Below the pieces are notes generated by a model. The model made no database searches and was not told the origin of the DNA. It saw only the letters and a list, made by a program, of their open reading frames with translations. Positions 25,672 through 33,078 of a DNA stretch of 34,938 nt are shown here, one piece after another (the stretch's first letter is position 1; every line of letters starts with the position of its first letter). A program made the translations under genes and the position numbers. The stretch is taken from positions 10,522-45,459 of the forward strand of contig PEWX01000071.1 in assembly GCA_002779995.1 (NCBI GenBank). The letters run 5' to 3'. The DNA comes from Piscirickettsiaceae bacterium CG07_land_8_20_14_0_80_44_28. GTDB taxonomy: Bacteria; Pseudomonadota; Gammaproteobacteria; Thiomicrospirales; Thiomicrospiraceae.

Positions 25672-26313
25672 ATGTCAGATTTGCCTATCACGCAAAGATC
25701 CGTAATGACTTTATTTTCAGATTCGAAAAGCCCAAGTTCCCATCGTGTGCGTTTGATGGCGCAAGAAAAAGACATTCCACTTGAAATTATTGAAGTTGAT
25801 ACATCCGCAGGCATGCCGGAAGATTTAATTGAATTAAACCCTTACGGGACTTTGCCAACCCTCGTTGATCGTGATTTGGTTTTATATGAACCTCAAGTGA
25901 TTGTGGAATATTTAGATGAACGTTTTCCGCATCCGCCTCTGATGTCAGTCGATCCGGTTGCTAAAGCTCGAGCACGGCAAATGTTACGTCAAATTGAACA
26001 GGAATGGTACCAGTTGGCAGATACCATTGTGCAGAAAGAGGATGAAGAAGCGGCAAAATTGGCTCGTCGTGACTTGCAAGAACGCATCATTCAGATGATT
26101 CCGGTCTTTGATCATCAGCCTTATTTTATGAGTGAAGAATATTCTTTGGTTGATGTCAGTTTGGCGGTATTGATGTGGCGCTTACCTTACTTAGGCATTG
26201 AATTACCAAAGTCGGCAAAAGCCATTCAAGATTATTCAGATAAAGTGCTTTCTAGAGAGATGTTTATGGAAAGTTTATCGGATGATGAGCTGGATATGAG
26301 AGAAGTCTATTAA
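25672..26313 (+). CDS. sspA: Stringent starvation protein A
   Basis: RNA-polymerase-associated protein with a glutathione-transferase fold, involved in stationary-phase and acid-stress transcription. The 213-aa protein starts MSDLPITQRSVMTLFSDSKS, directly after AGGAGAAACAC, an excellent ribosome site; the frame is open for 21 more codons upstream but without a comparable signal. The thioredoxin-like domain contains LNPYGTLPTLVDRDLVLYE and the helical domain contains YSLVDVSLAVLMWRL. sspB follows 12 nt later, the normal arrangement. Confidence 0.93.
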   Translation: MSDLPITQRSVMTLFSDSKSPSSHRVRLMAQEKDIPLEIIEVDTSAGMPEDLIELNPYGTLPTLVDRDLVLYEPQVIVEYLDERFPHPPLMSVDPVAKARARQMLRQIEQEWYQLADTIVQKEDEEAAKLARRDLQERIIQMIPVFDHQPYFMSEEYSLVDVSLAVLMWRLPYLGIELPKSAKAIQDYSDKVLSREMFMESLSDDELDMREVY

Positions 26314-26325
26314 AAGGATCGCAAT

Positions 26326-26724
26326 ATGCTTTCAAATCGCCCTTATTTAATTCGTGCTATGTTTGATTGGATTGTTGATAATCATTGGACGCCACATGTG
26401 CAACTAGATGTGAATTATCCGGGGATTACGGTGCCGAGAGAATATGCTCAAGAGGGTGTTTTGGTCTTGAATATTCATCCCGAGGCGATTCGTGATCGAC
26501 AGTTTCACAATGATTGGTTTGCGTTTAAAGCTCGGTTTCAAGGTGCTGAGCGAGAAATTGGCTTTCCGCCTGAAGCCGTGTTAGCTATTTTTGCACGTGA
26601 AAATGGTCAAGGGATGCCTTTCCCTCCTGAGCCTTATCCTGATGCAGCGTCTAATTTGCAAAATCGTGACTCTGAAACAGACACTTCTGCTAAAAAGAAA
26701 CCCCATTTATCTATTGTGAAGTAG
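26326..26724 (+). CDS. sspB: ClpXP adaptor SspB
   Basis: Delivers ssrA-tagged proteins to ClpXP. The 132-aa protein has the SspB core (NRPYLIRAMFDWIVDNHWTPH, the FKARFQG strand and the substrate groove) and a flexible acidic linker. It ends in HLSIVK, which fits the ClpX-docking tail (E. coli LRVVK). An AAAGGA ribosome site precedes it. Its last 14 bp overlap the end of the convergent mvaD gene. Confidence 0.93.
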   Translation: MLSNRPYLIRAMFDWIVDNHWTPHVQLDVNYPGITVPREYAQEGVLVLNIHPEAIRDRQFHNDWFAFKARFQGAEREIGFPPEAVLAIFARENGQGMPFPPEPYPDAASNLQNRDSETDTSAKKKPHLSIVK

Positions 26725-27730
26725 GCTTTTTGTAGTCCTCGTTAAAAGGTTGAATAATTTTGAGATGTGGGAAGCTTGACTGGAGTTGCTGTTGATCTTT
26801 CTCTAAAAACAGTAACTTGAGATTAGGCCCCGCATCCATCGTGAAGTAAACTTCGGTACCTTGTGCGCGAAGTTGCCAAACTTGTTGCATGGCTTGGATA
26901 CTGTCGGGTTGAAAATAACAGATGGGTGGCCAAGTGGCGAGCATCGTGGCATGCATGCTTAACGCATTGTTTTCTGCTGTGGTTCCTAACAGGGTGAAAT
27001 CCTGTTGGCTAATCGCCGTTTGTAAAGTCTTAAAATCTGTTTCGGCTTTTTCGGGCCAAGCCTGGTATAGATCGCAGTGGTTGACGGTTTGTTGCATGCC
27101 TTGTGTTGAGCCAATGGGCTTTTCTGAAAGATCGATTTCTAATAATCCAATATTCAAATTTGGCCAGGCCTGGTCAATTTTCTCAGCAAAACTGTCCATC
27201 CCATCAGGTTGTCGGCCTTGATGCCACATCACAAATCCAGTATCTATCGAGCGGCTGGCACTGCCACTGCCTAAACGAGCCAATAAAGAAAGCGATTTTG
27301 GGTCGAGTTGCCATTGAAAACAATCATTTAATGCTAACACCAAAGCAGCATACCCTGAAGCAGAAGAGGCAAGCCCTGCCGCTGTGGGGACGCTATTGTG
27401 CGTTTTTATGTCGAAGCCGCCTTGGGGGTTGGGGCGAAAGGGATCTAAAAATTGGCTGATTCGTGTCGCAAAGGGCTGTTGAGGGGTGCAAGGTTGGTTA
27501 TTTAATGTCACAGTGTCTTGGCTGCTCTCAATCCATTGTAGGGTGGTTTTAGTTCCCAGGCCTGGCAAACTGATTGATAAGCTACTATTGGTGGGTAGGT
27601 TAAGCTCAATGTCTCGTTTTCCCCAGTATTTTGCTAGGGCAATATTGACATTGGCATCTCCCTGTCCCACTTGTTTAGGGGTTCTGTGCGGGATGATTCG
27701 GTGAATAAATTGATGTTTTGGCGATGGCAT
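26711..27730 (-). CDS. mvaD: Diphosphomevalonate decarboxylase
   Basis: Last step of the mevalonate pathway: ATP-dependent decarboxylation of mevalonate diphosphate to isopentenyl diphosphate. The 339-aa GHMP protein has the hallmark ANVNIALAKYWGKRD (26-40), TNSSLSISL, the phosphate loop PTAAGLASSASGYAAL, and RLGSGSASRS. It is the third of three minus-strand GHMP genes and starts 8 nt after the upstream one. Two palindrome copies lie inside it. Confidence 0.93.
   Translation of the reverse strand: MPSPKHQFIHRIIPHRTPKQVGQGDANVNIALAKYWGKRDIELNLPTNSSLSISLPGLGTKTTLQWIESSQDTVTLNNQPCTPQQPFATRISQFLDPFRPNPQGGFDIKTHNSVPTAAGLASSASGYAALVLALNDCFQWQLDPKSLSLLARLGSGSASRSIDTGFVMWHQGRQPDGMDSFAEKIDQAWPNLNIGLLEIDLSEKPIGSTQGMQQTVNHCDLYQAWPEKAETDFKTLQTAISQQDFTLLGTTAENNALSMHATMLATWPPICYFQPDSIQAMQQVWQLRAQGTEVYFTMDAGPNLKLLFLEKDQQQLQSSFPHLKIIQPFNEDYKKPTSQ
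27164..27173. repeat. CCAGGCCTGG palindrome, copy 8
   Basis: Lies in mvaD and is read as Gln-Ala-Trp (DQAW). On the coding strand the flank is AAAATTGA. Confidence 0.8.
27556..27565. repeat. CCAGGCCTGG palindrome, copy 9
   Basis: Lies in mvaD and is read as Pro-Gly-Leu, the same frame as copy 7. The flanks lack a clear A-run. Confidence 0.8.
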
Positions 27731-27738
27731 AGTTTAAC

Positions 27739-28677
27739 TCATAAAGGTTGAACATCCAGTCCAAGTGAGTGGACTTGAATGTGTATTTTTTGATAGGTTT
27801 TTAAAGTACTTTCGCTCATCCTGCCCAATGCAACAACACAATCGCCCAGACCGGATCCAGAGATTTTACTGGCCGTTATATTCGGGTCTTGACGCAGGGC
27901 ATAGACGAGATGCGATAAAGTCGCATCATTAACCCCTAAGGTGTCCATTAAGCCTTGGTAACGATTAAGTTGTTGTGAAAACTGGCTCCAGTTTTGTTGG
28001 CAAAGCGCTTGATAACCGAGTTGCGTGGTTTCAGCCATTAACTGATAAAGGTGTTGCAATTGATTCGGTGTCTCTGACCAACTTTGCGCGACTTTTTGTA
28101 GAACTTTCGCCGTTGGGGTTTTGTAGCCACAGTAGACCAACGATAGATCTAAGTGAATGGAGAGCGGGTCAATCTGTTGTGTTTCCGGCTGAAAATGAAT
28201 AATACCGCCATGTAAGCTGGCTGCTAAGTCGCTACCGGAGCCACGCCCCTGAATTTGCTGAATGATTTTGAGTCCTGTGGCAAATTGTTGACTTAATGAA
28301 ATCGGCGTATTTTCAAGTAAATAATCCAACCCGCCAAGCATGGCCGCGAGCACCGCCGCAGAGCTGCCCAGACCGAGCGTGTCGCTAAAATCACTTTTAA
28401 TGGTGATGCTGAGTCCGGTTTTGAGTTGGCTGTGATAGTGTTGCAGGCAGCGGATAACCCAAATGAGTTTTGAAGGCGGGAGATTTCCCGGCAGCGCCTG
28501 TCGAGTTGTTTGCAAGTGCCCCAACTCTGAATAAATGATTATTTGGTCGTCATCTCGTGTTTGCCAATCAATGTGTATTCGTTGTGTGAGGGCGCAAGCA
28601 ATCGCCGAATGGCCGTGAACAACGCTGTGTTCACCCATTAACATGAGATTGGCAGGGGCGCTAGAACGCCACTTCAC
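27739..28677 (-). CDS. mvaK2: GHMP kinase, probable phosphomevalonate kinase
   Basis: Second GHMP kinase of the cluster, predicted to convert phosphomevalonate to mevalonate diphosphate. It shows APANLMLMGEHSVVHG, the phosphate loop DTLGLGSSAA, and GSGSDLAASLHGGIIHF, which fits phosphomevalonate kinases better than the SGxDN form of mevalonate kinases. The GSGLGDCVVAL motif closes the active site. Start: GTG at 28677 has AAGGAAG at good spacing, whereas the ATG at 28695 has none, so GTG is preferred; either way it overlaps the upstream kinase gene. The roles of the two kinases could be swapped. Confidence 0.75.
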   Translation of the reverse strand: MKWRSSAPANLMLMGEHSVVHGHSAIACALTQRIHIDWQTRDDDQIIIYSELGHLQTTRQALPGNLPPSKLIWVIRCLQHYHSQLKTGLSITIKSDFSDTLGLGSSAAVLAAMLGGLDYLLENTPISLSQQFATGLKIIQQIQGRGSGSDLAASLHGGIIHFQPETQQIDPLSIHLDLSLVYCGYKTPTAKVLQKVAQSWSETPNQLQHLYQLMAETTQLGYQALCQQNWSQFSQQLNRYQGLMDTLGVNDATLSHLVYALRQDPNITASKISGSGLGDCVVALGRMSESTLKTYQKIHIQVHSLGLDVQPL

Positions 28678-29707
28678 AGTGACTTCCTTGTTCATTCAGG
28701 GTTAGAGGAAGAAGTGCGTATTCAAATTCTTCGCAGAGGGCTGTTGGGGGTTGATGGCTGAGGCATAAAATGACGCCGGCTTGGTTGCCTGTGATACTGC
28801 CGGCACCGCATAGTTTGGCCGCTTTATTTGGGAGTCGGTTAATGCGCTTAATAAAGGCTTGAACTCTTTGGGGGACGACCCCTATGTTTTCCAAAAGCTG
28901 TTCATTCTCGGTGATGGCTTCTTTTAAACCAATGGCATTAGCAGATTGCCAGGCCTGTTCAATTTGTATTGAGGCGGTTTTGAAAGCTTGCCAAATTAAA
29001 TGGTGATGATGAAAGTGCTTGTGAACATGACTGACGACCTGGCCAGTTGTCGATTGGGGTTTGCCGGTATCAATTAACCAACCATGAAAATTTTGCATGG
29101 CGAGCGGTTCGATGGGTTTTCCTTGTTGAAAACGGATTAAGCCGCCTTTAAAAATCGTGGTGGTATCTAATCCACTAGACTGTCCATGTTGAAAGGATTC
29201 AATTTTTTGCGCTAGGGTAAGCAGATCTTCTTCAATAATCGGTTGTTGATGATGGACGAAAAGGCTGTGCAATAGGCTAATAATAATCGATGCAGAACTG
29301 CCAAGCCCTTTCCCGCTAGGGATTTTAGACTGGATTTGGATGCTCCAATGCCCTTTTTTAAGCGGGTGGTGCGTGTGAAAAAAATAAAGGCTTAATAGCA
29401 CAAGATCCATAGGGGTTCTGCAAACGGCTTGGATCGCAAGGGCATTTTTTTCATAGAGTGCATATCGAGATTGGATGTCGATAATATGATGTTGCCATTC
29501 TGAAAAAGAATAACGGTGTTTGATTTGGTAGTCACACAGCTCAATATTGAAATCCAATTCCGCTGGAAGGGTGGGAGGGGTATAGGTCATTTCACACTGG
29601 GTAAAAAAATTGACTGCCATGCTTAATGCAGGCGAGCCGAACAATACAGCATGTTCACCAGTTAGAATTAATTTTGCAGGCGTGTGACAACAAGTTCTCA
29701 TTGGCAT
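28661..29707 (-). CDS. mvaK1: GHMP kinase, probable mevalonate kinase
   Basis: First gene of the lower mevalonate cluster, predicted to phosphorylate mevalonate. The 348-aa protein has PAKLILTGEHAVLFG (10-24), the ATP loop IPSGKGLGSSASI (129-141), and catalytic D181 in SSGLDTTTIFKGG, close to the mevalonate kinase form. KLCGAGSITGNQAGV is motif 3. An ATG two codons after the first is an equally good start. A near copy of the dispersed palindrome (CCAGGCCTGT, 28949-28958) lies inside. HMG-CoA synthase and reductase are not in the window. Confidence 0.8.
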   Translation of the reverse strand: MPMRTCCHTPAKLILTGEHAVLFGSPALSMAVNFFTQCEMTYTPPTLPAELDFNIELCDYQIKHRYSFSEWQHHIIDIQSRYALYEKNALAIQAVCRTPMDLVLLSLYFFHTHHPLKKGHWSIQIQSKIPSGKGLGSSASIIISLLHSLFVHHQQPIIEEDLLTLAQKIESFQHGQSSGLDTTTIFKGGLIRFQQGKPIEPLAMQNFHGWLIDTGKPQSTTGQVVSHVHKHFHHHHLIWQAFKTASIQIEQAWQSANAIGLKEAITENEQLLENIGVVPQRVQAFIKRINRLPNKAAKLCGAGSITGNQAGVILCLSHQPPTALCEEFEYALLPLTLNEQGSHCEVAF

Positions 29708-29858
29708 TATTCTTAGGGTTTACGACATTATAACGTAGGATTCTAGTCCATATTAGAAACATTTTGGCGTGCGATATTCACAATCTTTGCACATTATCAT
29801 TTTGTAAAAAAACTATCTTGAATCCCACAGTGTCGTTAATGAATCGATAACGATATGA

Positions 29859-29886
29859 CCACAGGGGTAATGTTGTTCGCCTGTGG
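29859..29886 (+). promoter_or_regulatory. Hairpin upstream of the GlcG-like gene
   Basis: CCACAGG (29859-29865) pairs perfectly with CCTGTGG (29880-29886) across 14 nt. No T run follows, so it is not a terminator. It sits 48 nt before the start codon and could be an operator or a 5'-leader structure. Confidence 0.4.
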
Positions 29887-29934
29887 CACAATCAGAAAAA
29901 ATAGTGAACAAACTAAATAGGAGTGGTTACGAAA

Positions 29935-30441
29935 ATGGGGTATCTTAAAGCAATGGGCGCTTCAATGGTAATGGCTGCAACAATGGCTGTACTACCACTG
30001 CAAGCTCAAGCAGAAGAGCCGATGGTGGTTCAGGTGAACAGAATAACTTCGGAAGTTGCCAGTACCATTGCCAAAGCATCAATGGATGCTTGTCGAAAAA
30101 TGGGCATTTCTATTTCGGTCACGGTTGTTGATCGTAATGGCATTCCTCAGGTGCAGATGCGCGATACGATGGCACCCCCGGTTTCTTGGGGAATTAGTCA
30201 AAAGAAGGCTTATACTGCTGTGATGTTTAATGCAAAAGGGTCTCAACTTGAAAGTCGCGCTTCGAGTCCTTTGCAAACCCTGGGTGAGAGCTTGGCGTTT
30301 ATGGCGGGTTCGGTTCCGATTAAAGCTGGTGGTAAGTTGTATGGCGCGGTTGGTGTCAGTGGCGCGCCTGATGGGATGGATGACGAAAAATGTGCCACAG
30401 CCGGTTTGGATGCGGTGTTGATGGATTTAGAAATGCAGTAA
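29935..30441 (+). CDS. Exported GlcG/HbpS-like heme-binding family protein
   Basis: A small secreted protein of the GlcG/HbpS fold. Some family members bind heme or cobalamin-like ligands and others act as accessory sensors; the actual ligand here is unknown. The 168-aa form has a signal peptide (MVMAATMAVLPLQAQA-EE), then SVTVVDRNGIPQVQMRD, the SQKKAYTAVMF helix and GAVGVSGAPDGMDDEKCA, all typical. A GTG at 29923 would add four residues but abuts the AGGAG site with no spacing; ATG at 29935 is 12 nt away and preferred. Monocistronic, with the tRNA-Ser promoter just downstream. Confidence 0.8.
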   Translation: MGYLKAMGASMVMAATMAVLPLQAQAEEPMVVQVNRITSEVASTIAKASMDACRKMGISISVTVVDRNGIPQVQMRDTMAPPVSWGISQKKAYTAVMFNAKGSQLESRASSPLQTLGESLAFMAGSVPIKAGGKLYGAVGVSGAPDGMDDEKCATAGLDAVLMDLEMQ

Positions 30442-30471
30442 GTTTCTGATAAAGCGTTGTTTTGGAAAAAA

Positions 30472-30500
30472 CTGGCAATTTAACGCTGTTTGGGTATAAT
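30472..30500 (+). promoter_or_regulatory. Promoter of tRNA-Ser
   Basis: CTGGCA (30472-30477) and TATAAT (30495-30500) with a 17-bp spacer. The predicted start is about 30507, just before the tRNA at 30515. Confidence 0.7.
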
Positions 30501-30514
30501 TCTCTCTCTTATTT

Positions 30515-30605
30515 AGAGAGGTGTCTGAGCGGTTTAAGGAGCACGCCTGGAAAGCGTGTATAGGTTAATAGCCTATCGAGGGTTCGAATCCCTTCCTCTC
30601 TGCCA
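30515..30605 (+). tRNA. tRNA-Ser (anticodon GGA)
   Basis: A complete 91-nt class II tRNA. The acceptor stem AGAGAGG pairs with CCTCTCT, followed by discriminator G and encoded CCA. The anticodon stem CACGC/GCGTG encloses loop CTGGAAA, giving anticodon GGA for UCC/UCU codons. A long variable arm (TATAGGTTAATAGCCTAT) and a T loop with GGTTCGAATCCC are present. Its 3' end borders an integrase gene, so it is the likely insertion site of the element to the right. Confidence 0.97.
30581..30605 (+). other. Predicted attL core at the tRNA-Ser 3' end
   Basis: Integrases of this family usually cross over in the T arm to CCA part of a tRNA gene. This segment is followed by the element-encoded integrase in the expected orientation. 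The matching right-hand copy is not in the window, so the exact core cannot be fixed. Confidence 0.4.
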
Positions 30606-30617
30606 GTTTTATCAATT

Positions 30618-30642
30618 AAGCCCGCTTATGTGGGCTTTTTTT
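30618..30642 (+). terminator. Terminator after tRNA-Ser
   Basis: AAGCCCGC, TTAT, GTGGGCTT followed by T5: a stem of eight pairs including one G-U, 13 nt past the tRNA CCA end. It lies on the element side of the predicted junction, so the element may supply a new terminator for the tRNA. Confidence 0.85.
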
Positions 30643-30726
30643 GTGCCTTAAAGCACCTTTTATAGGGGGTTTGGTGTTTTTTGTGTACTATCCGGAACTA
30701 AGAAAAACTATGCAAGCTTGATTGAA

Positions 30727-30863
30727 AGCGGGTAATATTGCGGGTAACGAAACGAATTACCCGCTGTTTATCTCTAGCGTTACCCGCTTTTTATCGAATC
30801 GACCATGATTAGAGGGCTTGCAATATGTTGACTGATGCCAAAATAAGAAAACTCGTTACCCGC
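30727..30863. repeat. Five GCGGGTAA sites around the integrase start
   Basis: Forward copies lie at 30727-30736 (AGCGGGTAAT) and 30739-30748 (TGCGGGTAAC). Inverted copies lie at 30756-30765 (ATTACCCGCT), 30779-30788 (GTTACCCGCT) and 30855-30863 (GTTACCCGC, inside the integrase gene). The set lies where integrase arm-binding sites or excisionase/AlpA sites are expected. The first four could also fold into nested hairpins in the integrase leader. Confidence 0.7.
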
Positions 30864-32057
30864 ACAAAAGTTTATAAAGAATCTGACGAAAACGGTTTAT
30901 ATGTTGAAGTACGCCCATCTGGGAAAAAGTTTTTTCGTTATCGTTATCGCCACCCTCAAACTAAAAAAGAGCAAGTTTTAACGCTTGGTCAGTACCCTAC
31001 AGTTGGATTGGCAGTAGCGAGATCTATGCGTGATGATGCACGCGCATTAATTGTTCAAGGAATAGATCCGAATCAACATAAAAAAGAAGTCAAGATAAAA
31101 CAGCAAAACAAAGAAGACTCTGTACCCTCTATGACTTTCAGTCAGTTATTTGAAGAATGGCATAATCACAATGAAAAATCGCTTGTTTACAATTACTCGA
31201 AAGACATTAGAGAACGCATAGAAAAACACCTATTGCCACATATTGGCAGCAAAGCCTTAGATGATATCAAGCCAAAGGATATGATCAGGGCTTTAAAAAC
31301 ACTTGAACAAGCCGGTATACTCGAAACTATGCGGCGTATAAAGCAGTATGCAAATCGAATTTTTAAATATGGTGTTGGATATGGCTATTGTGAAACGAAC
31401 CCTGTGGCAAACCTGCCAGATGATATTTTTCAAAAAGTCGAAAAAGGCAATTTTGCTCATACCACCGACCCAAAAATCTTGGCGCAAATCTTAAAGGCAC
31501 TTGAAATCTATACAGGTGATATTTGTACTGCTAAAGCGTTACAGCTACAGCCCTATGTTTTTTTACGCTCAAAGGAACTAGCGGGGATTAAATGGTCTGA
31601 AATTGACTTAGATGCGGGAATGATTGAAATCCCTGCGGAGCGAATGAAAAAAAAGAGGCCGCATCTAGTGCCAATCACAAAACAGATATTAAGCATAATT
31701 GAATACATGCGGCCATTAAGCGCTGATTGTGATTTTCTATTCCCCAGCCCAAGAACAAAAACCAGGCCGATTGGAGAACAGACCCTAAACCCCGCATTAC
31801 ACCGGTTAGGGTTTAAAGGCATACAAACCTTTCATGGTTTTAGGCATACTGCCAGCACATTGTTAAATGAAATGGGCTTTATCGGTGACGTAATCGAAAA
31901 ACAATTAGCTCATGAACAAAAAGGCGTAAGAGCCGTATACAATAAAGCCCAATATTTACCACAAAGAAAACAAATGATGCAGGCTTGGGCAAATTATTTA
32001 GATGGCTTAAAATCTGGTGGCGAAGTCCTGTCAATTCATAAGCACGCTTCAGGTTAA
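30825..32057 (+). CDS. Tyrosine integrase of the P4/DUF4102 type
   Basis: Catalyses insertion and excision at the tRNA-Ser gene. The 410-aa protein has an N-terminal DUF4102 arm-binding domain (about 1-90: LTDAKIRKL, GLYVEVRPSGKKFFRYRYR, LGQYPTVGLAVAR), a SAM-like core-binding domain (about 103-195), and the catalytic domain with R248 (FLRSKELAGIKW), H280, H337 and R340 (FHGFRH), H363 and nucleophile Y372 (AVYNKAQY). All catalytic residues are present, so it should be active. The ATG lies 220 bp from the tRNA end, downstream of the GCGGGTAA cluster. Confidence 0.96.
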   Translation: MLTDAKIRKLVTRTKVYKESDENGLYVEVRPSGKKFFRYRYRHPQTKKEQVLTLGQYPTVGLAVARSMRDDARALIVQGIDPNQHKKEVKIKQQNKEDSVPSMTFSQLFEEWHNHNEKSLVYNYSKDIRERIEKHLLPHIGSKALDDIKPKDMIRALKTLEQAGILETMRRIKQYANRIFKYGVGYGYCETNPVANLPDDIFQKVEKGNFAHTTDPKILAQILKALEIYTGDICTAKALQLQPYVFLRSKELAGIKWSEIDLDAGMIEIPAERMKKKRPHLVPITKQILSIIEYMRPLSADCDFLFPSPRTKTRPIGEQTLNPALHRLGFKGIQTFHGFRHTASTLLNEMGFIGDVIEKQLAHEQKGVRAVYNKAQYLPQRKQMMQAWANYLDGLKSGGEVLSIHKHASG

Positions 32058-32173
32058 TTTTGAAGCAAGCCCCTTTATTCGATGTATGTGTATTTACATA
32101 TTGGAATAGCCAGGTTATTAATTGTTGCGCAAAGAGTTCGGTCTAATCTGTTGCATGGAGGAAAAAAAGAATT

Positions 32174-33073
32174 ATGAAACTCTTTTCAAGAGAAAGTCTT
32201 ATGACCTTAGAGGAATTGCTTGAAAGATGGGGGCTAATAATTCCTTCATACGATTCTGTAAGTCCAGATGATCATTTAAAAATAGCTAATAAAGTCGTAA
32301 AAAGACTAGTTGATGAAAGCATGTTTCATAGTTTAGCTCTCTATTTAACGGAAATATACTTAATAGCTGATAATACCCCTGTTACAGATGAGAGTTTATT
32401 GGCCGAAATTAAAGCTAGATCGTTGTATTCAGCCAGTGGGTGTCAAGCCGTTGATGGGTATGTGAGAATTCCGATAAATCAATATCGATGTAGAATGCGC
32501 CCAATTACTCCAGACGATGTTTCCGGGCCAGAAATTCTTGAATCAGTTTTTTATGGTTTTTTACCCATGAATGGTCGGCTCGGATTTTCACCGTTCAATT
32601 TAGGGTTGTATGATGATGAGCTTGATGACCGTGCAGCTATCAAGATAAAATATACTCGAAAGAATGGCGAATCAATTACTGTTTGCGCTAAGGGTCCGGT
32701 GATTCATCCACGTGATATTTTTGTAGAAAAATTAAACGTCTTGGAAATTGAAAATGAATATATGGGAAAAAACCATGATCTAGATTCCTATAGAACCAAT
32801 CAAAATCGATTATCAGAAGCCGAATTAGAAGCGCTTTCTATATGCTTAGATCCTAAAAGCGATTTATATGCAGCTGAACTTGATGTCGCTATAAAAGCTT
32901 ATAAAGCAATATTTATAGATAAAATTTATGGTGATTATCAATCAAATACGCAAAAAATAATTTCATTCGTTGAGCATGAATGTCCCGGTACTTCGGATGC
33001 CTGTAAGGAGCGAATAGCTTCGGTTGTCAATCCTAAAAAGACATTGCCTCCCGCACCACTAGAAAAAAGTTAA
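32174..33073 (+). CDS. Hypothetical protein of the integrative element
   Basis: I do not recognise this 299-aa protein with certainty. It starts after a strong GGAGG ribosome site. It has no signal peptide or membrane segment, is rich in Asp/Glu, and has two recognisable parts. The N-terminus (TLEELLERWGLIIPSYDSV) resembles the domain-recognition or winged-helix-like start of several island proteins. A C-terminal helical segment (DPKSDLYAAELDVAIKAYKAIF) resembles a segment common in hypothetical proteins near AlpA genes. The tail ends PKKTLPPAPLEKS and is probably disordered. A terminator follows 10 nt after the stop. It may be a regulatory or replication-linked element protein; this is weak inference. 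Confidence 0.7.
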   Translation: MKLFSRESLMTLEELLERWGLIIPSYDSVSPDDHLKIANKVVKRLVDESMFHSLALYLTEIYLIADNTPVTDESLLAEIKARSLYSASGCQAVDGYVRIPINQYRCRMRPITPDDVSGPEILESVFYGFLPMNGRLGFSPFNLGLYDDELDDRAAIKIKYTRKNGESITVCAKGPVIHPRDIFVEKLNVLEIENEYMGKNHDLDSYRTNQNRLSEAELEALSICLDPKSDLYAAELDVAIKAYKAIFIDKIYGDYQSNTQKIISFVEHECPGTSDACKERIASVVNPKKTLPPAPLEKS

Positions 33074-33078
33074 AAAAA

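Noticed and set aside
27103-27459. Plus-strand frame of 118 codons antisense to mvaD
   Set aside because: The minus strand encodes a clear diphosphomevalonate decarboxylase, and the antisense product has no domain.
1656-27565. Reading the palindrome as a conserved Gln-Ala-Trp protein motif
   Set aside because: Three of eight genic copies are in other frames, one copy is intergenic, and the proteins are unrelated.
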